From Magnetococcales bacterium (GTDB lineage: Bacteria; Pseudomonadota; Magnetococcia; Magnetococcales; JADFYX01), in the NCBI GenBank assembly GCA_002753565.1, contig PEAM01000022.1, positions 1 through 64,000 on the forward strand: DNA of 64,000 nt, in the 5' to 3' direction. How positions within the stretch are numbered: position 1 is the first letter of the stretch; each line of letters starts with the position of its first letter. Under the pieces are notes generated by a model. It searched no databases. It was given only the letters and a program-made list of their open reading frames with translations, and had not been told where the DNA came from. Both the position numbers and the translations under genes were made by a program. This document shows, in pieces, positions 33,690-42,557 of this stretch.

Positions 33690-34210
33690 CAGGGCTCCAC
33701 CTCCAATCCTTCCTCTTTGATCTCATAAAAAAAGGTGTCCTTCTGCACCCGCCTGGCCCCGACCAGCTCCAGCCGTTCGTCTGGCCACTCACGCATCACC
33801 TCCTTGTTGATGGTGAGCTTGGTTTTGATCGCATCAACCAGCTTAAGCTGCTGTAGCCGCTCCAAAATTCCGCCGATGCTGTTTTTCGGGACCGGCTTAA
33901 TCTCGGTAGAGCGACGAAAACCGATAAAGCCGAACAGCAGCTCCCGGCTTCGCTTTTCCTTGAATAGGGCGCTTTTGTTGTACTCCCCAAAGGCGGCCAG
34001 CCCACCATCCAGTTGCTTTAACTCCTCCCGAAGTGGTGCGACCACGGCATCGGCACGGGATTTATGCTGATCAACCAAGGCTTGCATTTCATCCTCAGCC
34101 GAGCCGATCGCCCGCTTCAACTCACCGATCCGCATCAACACCTGGTCGGCATGATCCAAATCCCGGACGTGAAACACCTCCGGCTTGCTGCGTTTTTTCT
34201 TCTGTACCAT
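33689..34210 (-). CDS. gam: Host-nuclease inhibitor Gam
   Basis: About 173 residues, matching Mu Gam, which binds DNA ends like Ku and protects linear phage DNA from exonucleases. Features are the N-terminal LDHADQVLMRIGELKRAIG coil, FGFIGFRRS and the C-terminal TKLTINKEVMREWPDERLE. Four methionines cluster at the start; ATG 34210 has the best spacing from AGAGGAG. Gam follows A and B as in Mu. Confidence 0.9.
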   Translation of the reverse strand: MVQKKKRSKPEVFHVRDLDHADQVLMRIGELKRAIGSAEDEMQALVDQHKSRADAVVAPLREELKQLDGGLAAFGEYNKSALFKEKRSRELLFGFIGFRRSTEIKPVPKNSIGGILERLQQLKLVDAIKTKLTINKEVMREWPDERLELVGARRVQKDTFFYEIKEEGLEVEP

Positions 34211-34215
34211 CTTCA

Positions 34216-34677
34216 TCATCTCCTCTTAAATGGGGCCAGATCGGCCCGCCAAAATGTCAATTCCTTGGGCAACGGGTTTTGCCTTGTTGTTACGCTGGCG
34301 GCCCGAATCTTCTCTTCACGCAATAGTTGATCAAGTAGCGGCTTCAAATGATCCCGGCTTGGAATCTCCGGCAGAATGTAGGCGATCTCCGCCGCCGTCA
34401 GGCCGTCTGGGGCGAACCCTAAAACCTCCAAGATGGAGCGCCGTGCATTGGCAGCCGCTTTACGGCGTTTACGGTTGTCAAACCCTTTCGGTAATACCAT
34501 CCGAGCCGCCAACAGACCGGCCATACCCTGTAAACCCCGAAAACTGAGATTGCAAAACCGCTTTCTCCAGCCCGGTCTGGAGATTGTGGCCGGTTTCAGC
34601 TCTCGCTCAATTTCGGTAAAAAGAACGGAAACCATCCGATTGTTTGAATGCTGCTCAGAAGTTGGTTGCCTTTTCAT
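34216..34677 (-). CDS. Phage early protein (153 aa), unknown
   Basis: Basic protein; a conserved-looking FCNLSFRGLQGMAGLLAARM segment precedes a C-terminal winged-helix-like region (LTAAEIAYILPEIPSRDHLKPLLDQLL). No function assigned. It shares the operon of B and Gam and overlaps both neighbours by four bases. Confidence 0.65.
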   Translation of the reverse strand: MKRQPTSEQHSNNRMVSVLFTEIERELKPATISRPGWRKRFCNLSFRGLQGMAGLLAARMVLPKGFDNRKRRKAAANARRSILEVLGFAPDGLTAAEIAYILPEIPSRDHLKPLLDQLLREEKIRAASVTTRQNPLPKELTFWRADLAPFKRR

Positions 34678-35495
34678 ATCCTCACCTCCTTTTTCATAAG
34701 ATTTACACGCACTGCTTGTTCAAATTTTCCTGAATTTCCTAGATATTTGTTATAAAGAACCTTGTTGACCGTAGCTGGAGAACAGCCGATCTTCCTCGCA
34801 GTATCTCGTTGACCCTTTGCTTTACAGATCCTGGCCAACACCATTACCCACTCTGGGGGTTTGCCGCCCCAGGCCCGCTTGACCTTGTCCGGGCCGCTTT
34901 CATCCAAAACCATCTGCAAGGGATAGATCTCCCCGCTGTTGGGGTCGAAAATCTCCCCTTTGCTCTGTCGCCAGATGGGAGCCTTGGGACCGGTGTAGTC
35001 GAGCAGAATCCACTCCACCGCGCCGGGACTGGTTAGTGCGATCCCTTTTACCGGTCGGCTGTTGCGGGTGATAAGACCGGTGGCGCAAAGGGCATTGAAA
35101 TACCCGGAGAGGTTGTGGTGATGACTGCGACTCTCCTCCTTACCAAGCAGTGGCAGTAGTTCGTCGATGGTGGCCGAGCCTCCCATGTTGTTCAGCATCC
35201 GCCACGCACAATCACGGAATGTACGGCGTTCAGAAACACGCACCCCGGCTTTCCCTCTATCACCGCAGCGCACCGATTCACCACTTTTGGCAGCTTGCAG
35301 GCCAGAGTCCGTTAAAAACCAAGCTGGAGAGACATAACGGACCCAGGCTCGACGCTTCAGGGTCTCCAAAGCGTTACTGATCTGCTTGCCGCCATAACCG
35401 GTTGCCGCTGCCAATGCGCTATTGGCCAATCCACCATTCACACGCAGCAACTCAGCAATTATCGCATCCGACACCCAAGCACGATCGTTGCTCAT
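34674..35495 (-). CDS. Phage DNA-binding early protein (273 aa), unknown
   Basis: Two winged-helix-like segments (about residues 15-60, ISNALETLKRRAWVRY; and 95-150, ATIDELLPLLGKEESRS) and a C-terminal helix-turn-helix (AKGQRDTARKIGCSPATVNKVLY, read as parts DTARKIGCSPATVN) suggest a DNA-binding regulator of early functions. I do not recognise the family. It follows the B ATPase with a four-base overlap. Confidence 0.65.
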   Translation of the reverse strand: MSNDRAWVSDAIIAELLRVNGGLANSALAAATGYGGKQISNALETLKRRAWVRYVSPAWFLTDSGLQAAKSGESVRCGDRGKAGVRVSERRTFRDCAWRMLNNMGGSATIDELLPLLGKEESRSHHHNLSGYFNALCATGLITRNSRPVKGIALTSPGAVEWILLDYTGPKAPIWRQSKGEIFDPNSGEIYPLQMVLDESGPDKVKRAWGGKPPEWVMVLARICKAKGQRDTARKIGCSPATVNKVLYNKYLGNSGKFEQAVRVNLMKKEVRI

Positions 35496-36247
35496 GATGC
35501 TTTCCTCAAGCGAGGCTGACGCACCTTGCAGGGTGAGTTATCCCGCCAGTCGTGGCTGATGATTTCCCCGACCATATCGGTCTGCTTGACCGTGGAGAGC
35601 TTATTGCGGACCGCAAATCGCTCTACCAGAGCGATGGCATTTTTTACCAATCGGTAGCGGCCTCGGGTGTGGTGATGGACCTCGCAGACCAGATCATCCG
35701 CCACATCCACCTCGGCCAACTTGGTAAAACAGAGTCGAACATCATCAACAGTGGCATCCACCATCCGTACCGTGGTCGGCACGATCCGGTCGGCGATATG
35801 TTGATGTCGGGTCAGCTCCTCGCGGATATCCTCCATGGTGGCCAGAATCACCGAGTTATCGCCTCGTGCAGTTATTTTGCGAATCACCTCCAACGGCTCC
35901 GCCTTCCCCTGAAGAAAATAGTGGGCCTCATCCAAAACGATGGCCTGCCCGGAGCGGGCCAATAGTCGACGAGCTTGCAGCTCCCGCCGCTCTTGGCTGT
36001 TCAACGGCTTTTCCCCCAACGCCAGGATTAAGTCCCCCAACACCCAGTTAGGGGTTAGCTTGGGGCCACCCAACAGATAAATGGCGTTTACATCATTAGT
36101 CCAACGCAACAGACATGAGGTTTTACCGGACCCCGGCGCACCGGTTACCAGCAACATATTAGCCTCCCGTGCTCCCCGTTGTTCCAGCTCCATCACCCCA
36201 GCCAAAAACAGCTCCACATTTTTCGTTCTTGCCAATCCATGTTTCAT
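35492..36247 (-). CDS. Transposition ATPase B (MuB-like)
   Basis: 251-residue AAA+ ATPase that binds target DNA, gives target immunity and stimulates transposase A. Walker A GAPGSGKT at 36-43, Walker B VLDEAH at 104-109, and sensor-type ILATMED near 134. It lacks Mu B's long N-terminal region, as do many relatives. Encoded immediately after A. Confidence 0.92.
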   Translation of the reverse strand: MKHGLARTKNVELFLAGVMELEQRGAREANMLLVTGAPGSGKTSCLLRWTNDVNAIYLLGGPKLTPNWVLGDLILALGEKPLNSQERRELQARRLLARSGQAIVLDEAHYFLQGKAEPLEVIRKITARGDNSVILATMEDIREELTRHQHIADRIVPTTVRMVDATVDDVRLCFTKLAEVDVADDLVCEVHHHTRGRYRLVKNAIALVERFAVRNKLSTVKQTDMVGEIISHDWRDNSPCKVRQPRLRKAS

Positions 36248-36299
36248 CAGATACCATCCTCCTCGTGATATTTATTTTGGCCGGTCTCGGATTCGCCTC

Positions 36300-38375
36300 C
36301 TAGCCGGCCGTTTTTTTTTGATCCTCGTCCACACCCACCATTCGGCGAAAATGGGGATCGTCCAGTTTCTCTTCCAGGTCCATTCGCTCCTCCTCATCCA
36401 GTAGTTCCGGGTTGGCTATCGCCCATTTTCCCCAATCCATCTCTGCCGTAGGGCCGTTAAAGATGGGGCGTTCTCCCGGTTGTGGTTCAGGCCGTAAGGG
36501 AATTACATCAGCATCATCGCCAAAGCCGATCTCCTCGGCATATTCGTCAGCAGCAATCTGTTGGGATGGGGTGAGCGGTTCTGGTTCGGCAGTCAGATCC
36601 AAAGTAGATCTGGCCTCAGCCTTGATCCGCTCAATATCATTTTCCTTCCGCCGAATCTGGGCCGCTTCCCGCTTTTGCTTGCCCTGGCCCAACATATTGT
36701 CCGCCAGATAGGGAACCAAATTACGATCTTTGGCTGCTTCACAAATAAATTGATCTTCGCTACCCAAGCTCCAGACCCAAACCTTTGAGCCATCACGAGG
36801 GTCGTAGCGAACCCGTACCTTTTGGTCGTTATAACCCCGTAGCACCCCGGAGGCGTAAATCATGTTGTGGAAACGAATCTGGCCTCGCCGGACGGTGCCA
36901 ACCTCCTCCAGCCGGAACTCGGCCAGGGCGTCTTCCACCACCACCGGTTTCCACCCCTTTAAAACACATTCCTGCCACGCTTCGGTTGGTGTCTGATGTC
37001 TCCGCTTGCGTGTGATGGGGTCTATGATTTTGGGTAGGGAAGAGTGCGGATTGTTGTTGTACCGCTCCCGGTATTTCTCGATGCGCTCCGCCAACTCCTC
37101 CAGGGGCGGTAGTTGAATCCGTCCATCCTTCAACCGTTTTTCCACCTCCCGGCGTAAATGCGCATCACTCTTCTGCTTGCCTATATAGGTGAAAAAAGAC
37201 TTGGCGGTGGGCAGTAGCACTTGCCTGTGACCCCGTTCGACGATACCGCCAGCTTGTGGGTTGCCCGGCAGTTGGTGATATAGATCAAATCCCAGCCGGT
37301 TTTTAAGCCCAGTCACCTCATCTGCCATCGCTTTGTTCTTTGCCCCAGAGCCGTTATCCCATTGAACAATAGCCGGTATGCCGCCAGGAGAACCGCTAGG
37401 CCCGCCGCACTCTACCGCCATGCGAATTGAATCCATCACCGCATGTTTATTCTCGGAATAATTGATTGACCAACCAACGTGGTAGCGTGTGCGTACATCA
37501 AAGATCTCAGTCACCTCCGGTTGAAAAGCTTTTCCAGTGTCAGGGTGGCGAAACCAGGTTGGGAAAGTGTAACCATCGCCGTTGATCACATCCATTGGCT
37601 CCAGCATCATGAAGTCTCGACGCATATTGGGGCATATCGCCTTCAAAGCCGACCGAGAAAGCCGACTTTTGCTCCGCTCCACCATGCCGATCTTGCGCAG
37701 ATAGCGGCTCACCTGATGGTATTCGGGAACCTGGGAATAACCGCTCTCTTTCAGGTCTGCCAGCGAATCCCGCACAGATGGTTGTCGCCGATCCCGGTAG
37801 AACTTCATGAAGTGCAGCACCCAAACCGGTGGGGCCAGAGACTCCATGGAGCGGGGTGCCAGGGCCGAGAGTCCCTTTTTAAGATCCGCCTGCCAGCGTT
37901 GAATGGTCCGTACTGAAAGCATGTTTTTCCCTTTCTTGTTCTTACCCAATGCCACCGGAATGGCCGACTGCACCGACTCCGGCAATAACTCGATAGCCGC
38001 CATCTCCACCACCGCCTGCAACGCCTCCCGTCGGCTGGATGTTTCTGCTTGCAGATCCACTTCCCGCAATATCACCAACCGGGCATCCATCACCCGTCGT
38101 TGCCAGCTTTTTAATTCCGCTACCGGCACCAGAACCCGACTTTGGTTGGTTGGAACAGGTAAATTCTCCACTCCGATCTGCTGCAGCTCATAGGCGGCTC
38201 TAGCATCGGCAGGTAGTTTGACCAGGGGGTATTCCAACCCCTTGCCTTTGGCTCGCTTGCGACCGTCGATGCCGTTACGCTCCAAATAGAGTTTTATCCC
38301 CCGTGGCGAACCCGGCAACCCCGGCAATCCAGCCAGTTGTGCCGCCGTCAGCCAAATGTCGGCCGGTAGGTTCAC
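36300..38375 (-). CDS. Transposase A (MuA-like, DDE)
   Basis: 691 residues. The N-terminal domain includes an enhancer/operator-binding winged helix (WLTAAQLAGLPGLPGSPRG) and an internal end-binding part; the DDE catalytic core has D267 (NGDGYTF), D340 (QWDNGSG) and E380 (GIVERGH), with spacing close to MuA. The C-terminal part holds the non-specific DNA-binding and ClpX/B contact region, rich in charge. The start is GTG 38375, overlapping the DUF3102 gene. It should join the 182 and 44204 ends into the transpososome. Confidence 0.95.
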   Translation of the reverse strand: MNLPADIWLTAAQLAGLPGLPGSPRGIKLYLERNGIDGRKRAKGKGLEYPLVKLPADARAAYELQQIGVENLPVPTNQSRVLVPVAELKSWQRRVMDARLVILREVDLQAETSSRREALQAVVEMAAIELLPESVQSAIPVALGKNKKGKNMLSVRTIQRWQADLKKGLSALAPRSMESLAPPVWVLHFMKFYRDRRQPSVRDSLADLKESGYSQVPEYHQVSRYLRKIGMVERSKSRLSRSALKAICPNMRRDFMMLEPMDVINGDGYTFPTWFRHPDTGKAFQPEVTEIFDVRTRYHVGWSINYSENKHAVMDSIRMAVECGGPSGSPGGIPAIVQWDNGSGAKNKAMADEVTGLKNRLGFDLYHQLPGNPQAGGIVERGHRQVLLPTAKSFFTYIGKQKSDAHLRREVEKRLKDGRIQLPPLEELAERIEKYRERYNNNPHSSLPKIIDPITRKRRHQTPTEAWQECVLKGWKPVVVEDALAEFRLEEVGTVRRGQIRFHNMIYASGVLRGYNDQKVRVRYDPRDGSKVWVWSLGSEDQFICEAAKDRNLVPYLADNMLGQGKQKREAAQIRRKENDIERIKAEARSTLDLTAEPEPLTPSQQIAADEYAEEIGFGDDADVIPLRPEPQPGERPIFNGPTAEMDWGKWAIANPELLDEEERMDLEEKLDDPHFRRMVGVDEDQKKTAG

Positions 38376-39073
38376 TGCTCGGCCCCACCTTCCAGCAAGG
38401 GCTGTTTTATGGTTGGGCTCGGTGCCCGTTTGGTGAATTTACTCATCAGCAGTTCCGGGTTGGGTTTTTCTTTTTCATCAGATAAATTGGACTCGATAAA
38501 CCGCTCTACCCCACCGGTGTTGTAGGCTGCGGCATACATCTCCTGAAGCAGCCGGTATTCAATGGTGGTCAGTTTGAGGGTAACCATCTGGGGTTGATTA
38601 ATCGTTCGGGAGCCGGGTAGCGGTTTGTTTGAAGAGCTGGAAGATCTGGAACCAAGCTGGCTTTTTAGCTGTTTGGCGAGGCTGCGTTCCAATTTGGAGC
38701 TGATGATTCCCTTCTCTATTCCCTCTTGGAATTGGGAATCAGAGAGCTGAGTAAGTTCATAGAGTGTTCCCCAGCTTGTTGGCAAATGCGACACGTGTGT
38801 CGTATTTGAAATTCTGGAATCACTGGCAATTGCCATAAAACGTTGGGCTGTGCGACCACTAAACGGCAGTTTTTCATGAATCATATCCAGAAAAGAGCCT
38901 TTCGGCATCTCCTTCTTGGCCTCCAACAGAATCCGCCCGGTCTCCAGAATCGCCTCGAAGGTTTTGGTATGCTGATCCTTGATGCGATCAACATAGCCCT
39001 GGGTGACAATACCGAAGGTGTCCGTACCCTGATCAATGATCTCCCCGGTTATTGTTTCATCTTCTTTGCTCAT
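38372..39073 (-). CDS. DUF3102-like phage protein
   Basis: 233 residues. The N-terminal part (THTFEAILETGRILLEAKKEMPKGSF, FSGRTAQRFMAIA) matches the DUF3102-type pattern, often found in ParB-like or early phage proteins. A Ser-rich linker precedes a small C-terminal helical domain. Good GAGGAG site before ATG 39073. Possible regulator of transposition or of the lytic switch. Confidence 0.7.
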   Translation of the reverse strand: MSKEDETITGEIIDQGTDTFGIVTQGYVDRIKDQHTKTFEAILETGRILLEAKKEMPKGSFLDMIHEKLPFSGRTAQRFMAIASDSRISNTTHVSHLPTSWGTLYELTQLSDSQFQEGIEKGIISSKLERSLAKQLKSQLGSRSSSSSNKPLPGSRTINQPQMVTLKLTTIEYRLLQEMYAAAYNTGGVERFIESNLSDEKEKPNPELLMSKFTKRAPSPTIKQPLLEGGAEQ

Positions 39074-39157
39074 TTCCGACTCCTCTTGTCACAGCCTGTT
39101 TTGACTGATAAAAACAATGTTATTTTTGTCTCCGTACTACTTTCAGGGAGAGATGTA

Positions 39158-39805
39158 ATGCCAACTGATGCTGGCCTCCGGCTCTATCTAAAAGAGAGCC
39201 TCGGAAAACTGACCATCCTCGACTACGCCACCGGAGAGAAAAAACAGGTTGACCTCGATAGGCGTAAGCTGGTCCGATTCAAAAAACGTGAGCAACTCAA
39301 CAATCCAGAGCGCATAATTGACTGCCTGAATGTTGAACATATTTCGCGCATCTATTTAGCCATTCAGTCTGAAGCGCAAGCACTGAGAAAATCCCTCGTG
39401 CTTACAAGAATATTCTCAGCCTGCGAAATCACTCGGTTTGAAACACAAGCCAAGGCACTCCAAGAATACGAAACCCACCTGATTCACCCACACAACCAAC
39501 CTCCAGACACCCGTGTTGCCGCAATCGGGTTCACAGACGCCACTCCTCCCAATATCAACATCTGGTTGCTGGATGATCCCTTTTTGGGATGGTGCCCAGA
39601 GCGCGGCGTCCCTTACGTATCGTTCAGTGACTGCTTTTCGGAGCCGCGAAAGGAGTTGCTTGGGCATTCCTACGGCTACGCACGCGCCAACCTGCTCTTG
39701 ATGGCTAGCTTGATTCGGGCCTACAACGCCATTCTGTTGGATTGGCATATGCACGGCTTTACTGCCTACCGCTTTCCCGAGCGGAGCGATCAGCGGGAAA
39801 CATAA
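39158..39805 (+). CDS. Plus-strand accessory gene inside the early operon (moron)
   Basis: 215 residues from ATG 39158 with a clear AGGGAGAG site; it runs against all neighbours and its 3' end overlaps the following minus-strand gene by 47 bases. A promoter-like TTGACT and TATTTT pair lies in the 85-base gap behind DUF3102. The product is soluble (NNPERIIDCLNVEHISRIYL, and a C-terminal RANLLLMASLIRAYNAILLDW). I recognise no family. Its orientation and own promoter suggest a lysogenic-conversion or superinfection-exclusion gene; this is inference. Confidence 0.7.
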   Translation: MPTDAGLRLYLKESLGKLTILDYATGEKKQVDLDRRKLVRFKKREQLNNPERIIDCLNVEHISRIYLAIQSEAQALRKSLVLTRIFSACEITRFETQAKALQEYETHLIHPHNQPPDTRVAAIGFTDATPPNINIWLLDDPFLGWCPERGVPYVSFSDCFSEPRKELLGHSYGYARANLLLMASLIRAYNAILLDWHMHGFTAYRFPERSDQRET

Positions 39806-40046
39806 ATGCCCGGCACTCAAGAAACTCCTCTGGATGATCGTGTTTATAGGCTACTGCCAGCTCATGCTGCCGCTTGCGCAATTCTCCGGCGCGTTTCTCC
39901 AGCTTGGAGATTTTCTTCTCCAGATCGCAAAGTTCAGGCATATTTTTGACAACCTGCATAAGAAACCAATTGGGTCTCATGGTCCCAGGCTCCACGATGA
40001 AGCATTGCGGCTTCTGCCATTTTCTTCCCTTATTCTTCCGCCCCAT
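39759..40046 (-). CDS. Small coiled-coil early protein (95 aa)
   Basis: ATG 40046 has an AGGAGG site eleven bases before it; an earlier GTG at 40064 lies upstream of that site. Basic N-terminus (MGRKNKGRKWQKPQ) then a coiled segment (LEKKISKLEKRAGELRKRQHELA). Function unknown. Its 3' end overlaps the plus-strand gene tail to tail. Confidence 0.55.
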   Translation of the reverse strand: MGRKNKGRKWQKPQCFIVEPGTMRPNWFLMQVVKNMPELCDLEKKISKLEKRAGELRKRQHELAVAYKHDHPEEFLECRAFMFPADRSARESGRQ

Positions 40047-40093
40047 TTTCGCCTCCTTTTTCACAATTTAACGAACATTTCAAAAGTTATTGC

Positions 40094-40597
40094 CTACCGG
40101 TTTTTTTTGATAAAATCCGGCTCTTCCCCGGCTAGGGTCTCATAGCGCTTGGAAAGCTCGACCCGCTTATGGATCTTCTTCCGCTCCTGTTCCAGCTCCT
40201 CCATCAACTGTTCGATCCGCCCCAGGTTGGCCGCCTCGACATCACGACCAACCAGCAAAGTGCAGCCACACTGGGAGGCGATGTACTGGAGAAGGCCCAG
40301 ATCGCCAGTAGCAGCGACAAATGCCGGAAGATAGGAGAGTGGGAACTTGTTTCCCTCCTTTCCAGAGGTATAGGCATTGAGAATATGGTGGGTAATGCTT
40401 CGGCCGGTGTCCCGACTCATTTCGGCAGCAATGATGTGCCGATCTTTTAATGTGCCCTTGATCGCCTCACCGACAAAATGTTTCACCGGCTCTTCACAAT
40501 CCCGGCTGCCAGGAATCCCTGGCTCTAACTCCTGCGGCTCCAGCAGATCCAAAGTTAACTGTCGTGTTTCGCTGTATTTCCCCTGTTTTTTGCCCAC
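40094..40597 (-). CDS. Early regulatory protein, CII-like candidate (167 aa)
   Basis: GTG 40597 with GGAGGCG upstream. A central region (FPLSYLPAFVAATGDLGLLQYIASQCG) resembles phage CII/CP76-type regulatory proteins, and the C-terminus is coiled coil (LEQERKKIHKRVELSKRYE). Probably a DNA-binding early regulator; weak family match. Confidence 0.6.
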   Translation of the reverse strand: MGKKQGKYSETRQLTLDLLEPQELEPGIPGSRDCEEPVKHFVGEAIKGTLKDRHIIAAEMSRDTGRSITHHILNAYTSGKEGNKFPLSYLPAFVAATGDLGLLQYIASQCGCTLLVGRDVEAANLGRIEQLMEELEQERKKIHKRVELSKRYETLAGEEPDFIKKNR

Positions 40598-40644
40598 GTT
40601 TCGCCTCCTGATTAGATATACGGTGTGATATTTCTGTTTTGGCC

Positions 40645-41277
40645 TTAAAGGGACGCCTGTTTTCTGTTTCTCAGGATGCCCTGAATGGTCGACCTGGCCC
40701 GATTGGTGGTGCGGGCGATATGTCCTTTGGAGAAGCCCTGATCCCGCAACTCGTAGACCTGCGCACGCAGTTCCGGCGTGACCGGCAGGGCACGGGGTGG
40801 CGGGTTCAATGCCTTTTCTAGTGCCACCGCTTTAAACTGCTGCAGATCACTAATCTGACAAAGATGCCGGTTGGTCTCCTCCAGCATCTCCACATAGCGG
40901 TGTTGGGAAATGGCGTTTTTGGTCCAGCTACGCAGCTCTTTTTCACAGGTGATGAAATAGCGTCGGGCCTCCCGACCTTTGGCGTTGCGCTCGACCATGG
41001 AGAGCTCTTTGGCCATGTCCAGGGTGAGGTGGTAGTCCGTAACCTCCTTAAAACCACCATTTGCAACTCGCCGGTTTTGGCGAGTTGTAATGTAGTCATG
41101 ACCATCCTGAAAGCCGTACTTTTCTATGCGATCTTTGACCCAGTTGGAGAAGTCACGACCAACATCTAGAAAGGTGTGTAACTCACGTGCATCAATCGTG
41201 GGAGCACCCTCCTGGTCGGGATGGTCATGATTCAGGCTGATGACTGGGTTGGTTGTTGCTACGGATTGATCAAGCAT
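40645..41277 (-). CDS. AntA/AntB antirepressor
   Basis: 210 residues. N-terminal AntA/AntB domain is clear: IDARELHTFLDVGRDFSNWV, DRIEKYGFQDGHDY, LTLDMAKELSMVERN, ARRYFI. The C-terminal part (LRDQGFSKGHIARTTNRARSTIQGI) is a resolvase-type helix-turn-helix. It should relieve repression by the repressor encoded at 41669. A second antirepressor lies at 30627. GGGAG site before ATG 41277. Confidence 0.85.
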   Translation of the reverse strand: MLDQSVATTNPVISLNHDHPDQEGAPTIDARELHTFLDVGRDFSNWVKDRIEKYGFQDGHDYITTRQNRRVANGGFKEVTDYHLTLDMAKELSMVERNAKGREARRYFITCEKELRSWTKNAISQHRYVEMLEETNRHLCQISDLQQFKAVALEKALNPPPRALPVTPELRAQVYELRDQGFSKGHIARTTNRARSTIQGILRNRKQASL

Positions 41278-41332
41278 TTTTTTCTCCCATTTAGATAATA
41301 TTTTGCGCTATTTGCGCAGTGTGATATTCTTG

Positions 41333-41587
41333 TTACTGGTCTGGATAACGGCTTGGCCAGATCTCTTCGGGTCGCTTGCTCAGCTTGTCAGCGATGATCC
41401 GTTCCATAGAGCGGATTCGCCCCTTCTCCGGGTTACAAATGGCTCGGGAGGCCACGACGCAGCTGAATCCATGGTCCAGGCTGAGCTGGCGCAGGGATTT
41501 AACCCCAGCTTTTTCCAAAGCCGCCTTAATGTCGGCCTTATGCCAATCCCGCTGAGCGGGTTTTTGTTTGCTGTCAAATGTTGTCAT
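41333..41587 (-). CDS. ner: Ner-like negative early regulator
   Basis: About 84 residues with the Ner/Nlp signature: DWHKADIKAALEKAGVKSLRQLS, IIADKLSKRPEEIWPSRY (seen as separate blocks DWHKADIKAAL and RPEEIWPSRY). In Mu, Ner is the Cro-like repressor that shuts down early transcription. It is the first minus-strand early gene and is divergent from the repressor. No clear ribosome site precedes ATG 41587, so it may be read as a near-leaderless message. Confidence 0.87.
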   Translation of the reverse strand: MTTFDSKQKPAQRDWHKADIKAALEKAGVKSLRQLSLDHGFSCVVASRAICNPEKGRIRSMERIIADKLSKRPEEIWPSRYPDQ

Positions 41588-41668
41588 AGGAAGTAGACTA
41601 CACGTCATTTTTGGCGGATTCAAGAAATTATTTTCTTATTCTGCCTTTTTTTTCTTATTTGGTTAGAG
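41588..41668. promoter_or_regulatory. Divergent early/repressor operator-promoter region
   Basis: An 81-base AT-rich gap between ner and the repressor. It holds the dyad AAGAAA-TTAT-TTTCTT (about 41622-41637) and a further TTTCTTATT copy at about 41651, plausible half sites for repressor and Ner. Corresponds to the Mu Pe/Pc control region. Confidence 0.6.
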
Positions 41669-42169
41669 ATGATTGATAACAAGTCAGAAATTTCTGAAAG
41701 ATTTAGGCTGATTTTTGGAGAGCGAGGAGCACCTGATGCCATTTCCGAAAAAGTTGGCGTTCCAGCTCGCACTCTTCTCAACTATCTAAACGGAAAGTCA
41801 GAGCCAAAAGCTTCGGTAGCCGCCGCTCTTGCAAAAGAAGCAGGCGTTAACGTTGAGTGGCTCATCACCGGAGAAGGCCCAATGCAACCTGGTGAGAAAA
41901 CGGACCAGGCGGAGATTCCTCAGATTGGTGGCGGCCCATCCAGCTACCCGGAGATCGGTGCGGAGCAGGTGTTGGAGGTCTTAGCGGCTTTAGAGCGCTT
42001 CATGCAAAATGAAGGCACTGAGATGGAGACAGAGAAAAAAGTGGATCTGATTCGTCTGATTTGTGAAGAGTTGGCTGCTGAGGATCAGGATGTGGTGGCC
42101 ACGGCCAGGCGGGAAGGTAAGTTGCTTGAGGTACCAAAAGTAAAAAGGATTCTTAGAATCGCTTGCTGA
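41669..42169 (+). CDS. Prophage repressor (XRE/Mu c-type)
   Basis: 166 residues. N-terminal helix-turn-helix (APDAISEKVGVPARTLLNYLNG, with LLNYLNGKSEP), then WLITGEGPM as in bacteriophage CI-type repressors, an acidic linker, and a C-terminal helical region ending KVKRILRIA. No LexA-type Ser-Lys protease motif is visible. It is divergent from ner and is one of the few plus-strand phage genes, as expected for the lysogeny repressor. Confidence 0.85.
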   Translation: MIDNKSEISERFRLIFGERGAPDAISEKVGVPARTLLNYLNGKSEPKASVAAALAKEAGVNVEWLITGEGPMQPGEKTDQAEIPQIGGGPSSYPEIGAEQVLEVLAALERFMQNEGTEMETEKKVDLIRLICEELAAEDQDVVATARREGKLLEVPKVKRILRIAC

Positions 42170-42230
42170 AGATTCGATACCCTATCTATCCGGCTAATCC
42201 TGGCTGGTTTATCCTGATAGGAGATCGAAT

Positions 42231-42557
42231 ATGGAAAGCACCCTGACACCACGCACCGAACGCATTCTCAACATCTTCAACACCCGAAAGCCAGCTCCAG
42301 TAAACCGGTATAAGATAGTTTCTGCCGCCCTGGCTTCTGCCCTTCTTCTCTCTTGGGGTGGCTGGTACTTCCACTACCAACACCAACCTCTACCCCCAGA
42401 TAAACATGCCACCCTCGCAAACCAAGTCAAAAAACGCAGCCAACAAACCGGTCAAACTCGACGAAAAATATGGAACCAAGTTAAAATGGGTCTGGAGATC
42501 CGCCGTATAGACCAGTTACAGAATCGCCACTATGAGAAAGTCTTGGAGTTGTTGTAG
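42231..42557 (+). CDS. Small single-pass membrane protein of the phage (108 aa)
   Basis: One transmembrane segment near residues 28-46 (ALASALLLSWGGWYFHY) then YQHQPLPP and a basic Gln/Arg-rich tail. Ribosome site AGGAG. A truncated paralogue with the same GWYxHYQHQPLPP block sits in the neighbouring remnant at 45021-45179, so it belongs to this phage family. Its place behind the repressor suggests expression in lysogens; a superinfection-exclusion role is possible but unproven. Confidence 0.65.
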   Translation: MESTLTPRTERILNIFNTRKPAPVNRYKIVSAALASALLLSWGGWYFHYQHQPLPPDKHATLANQVKKRSQQTGQTRRKIWNQVKMGLEIRRIDQLQNRHYEKVLELL

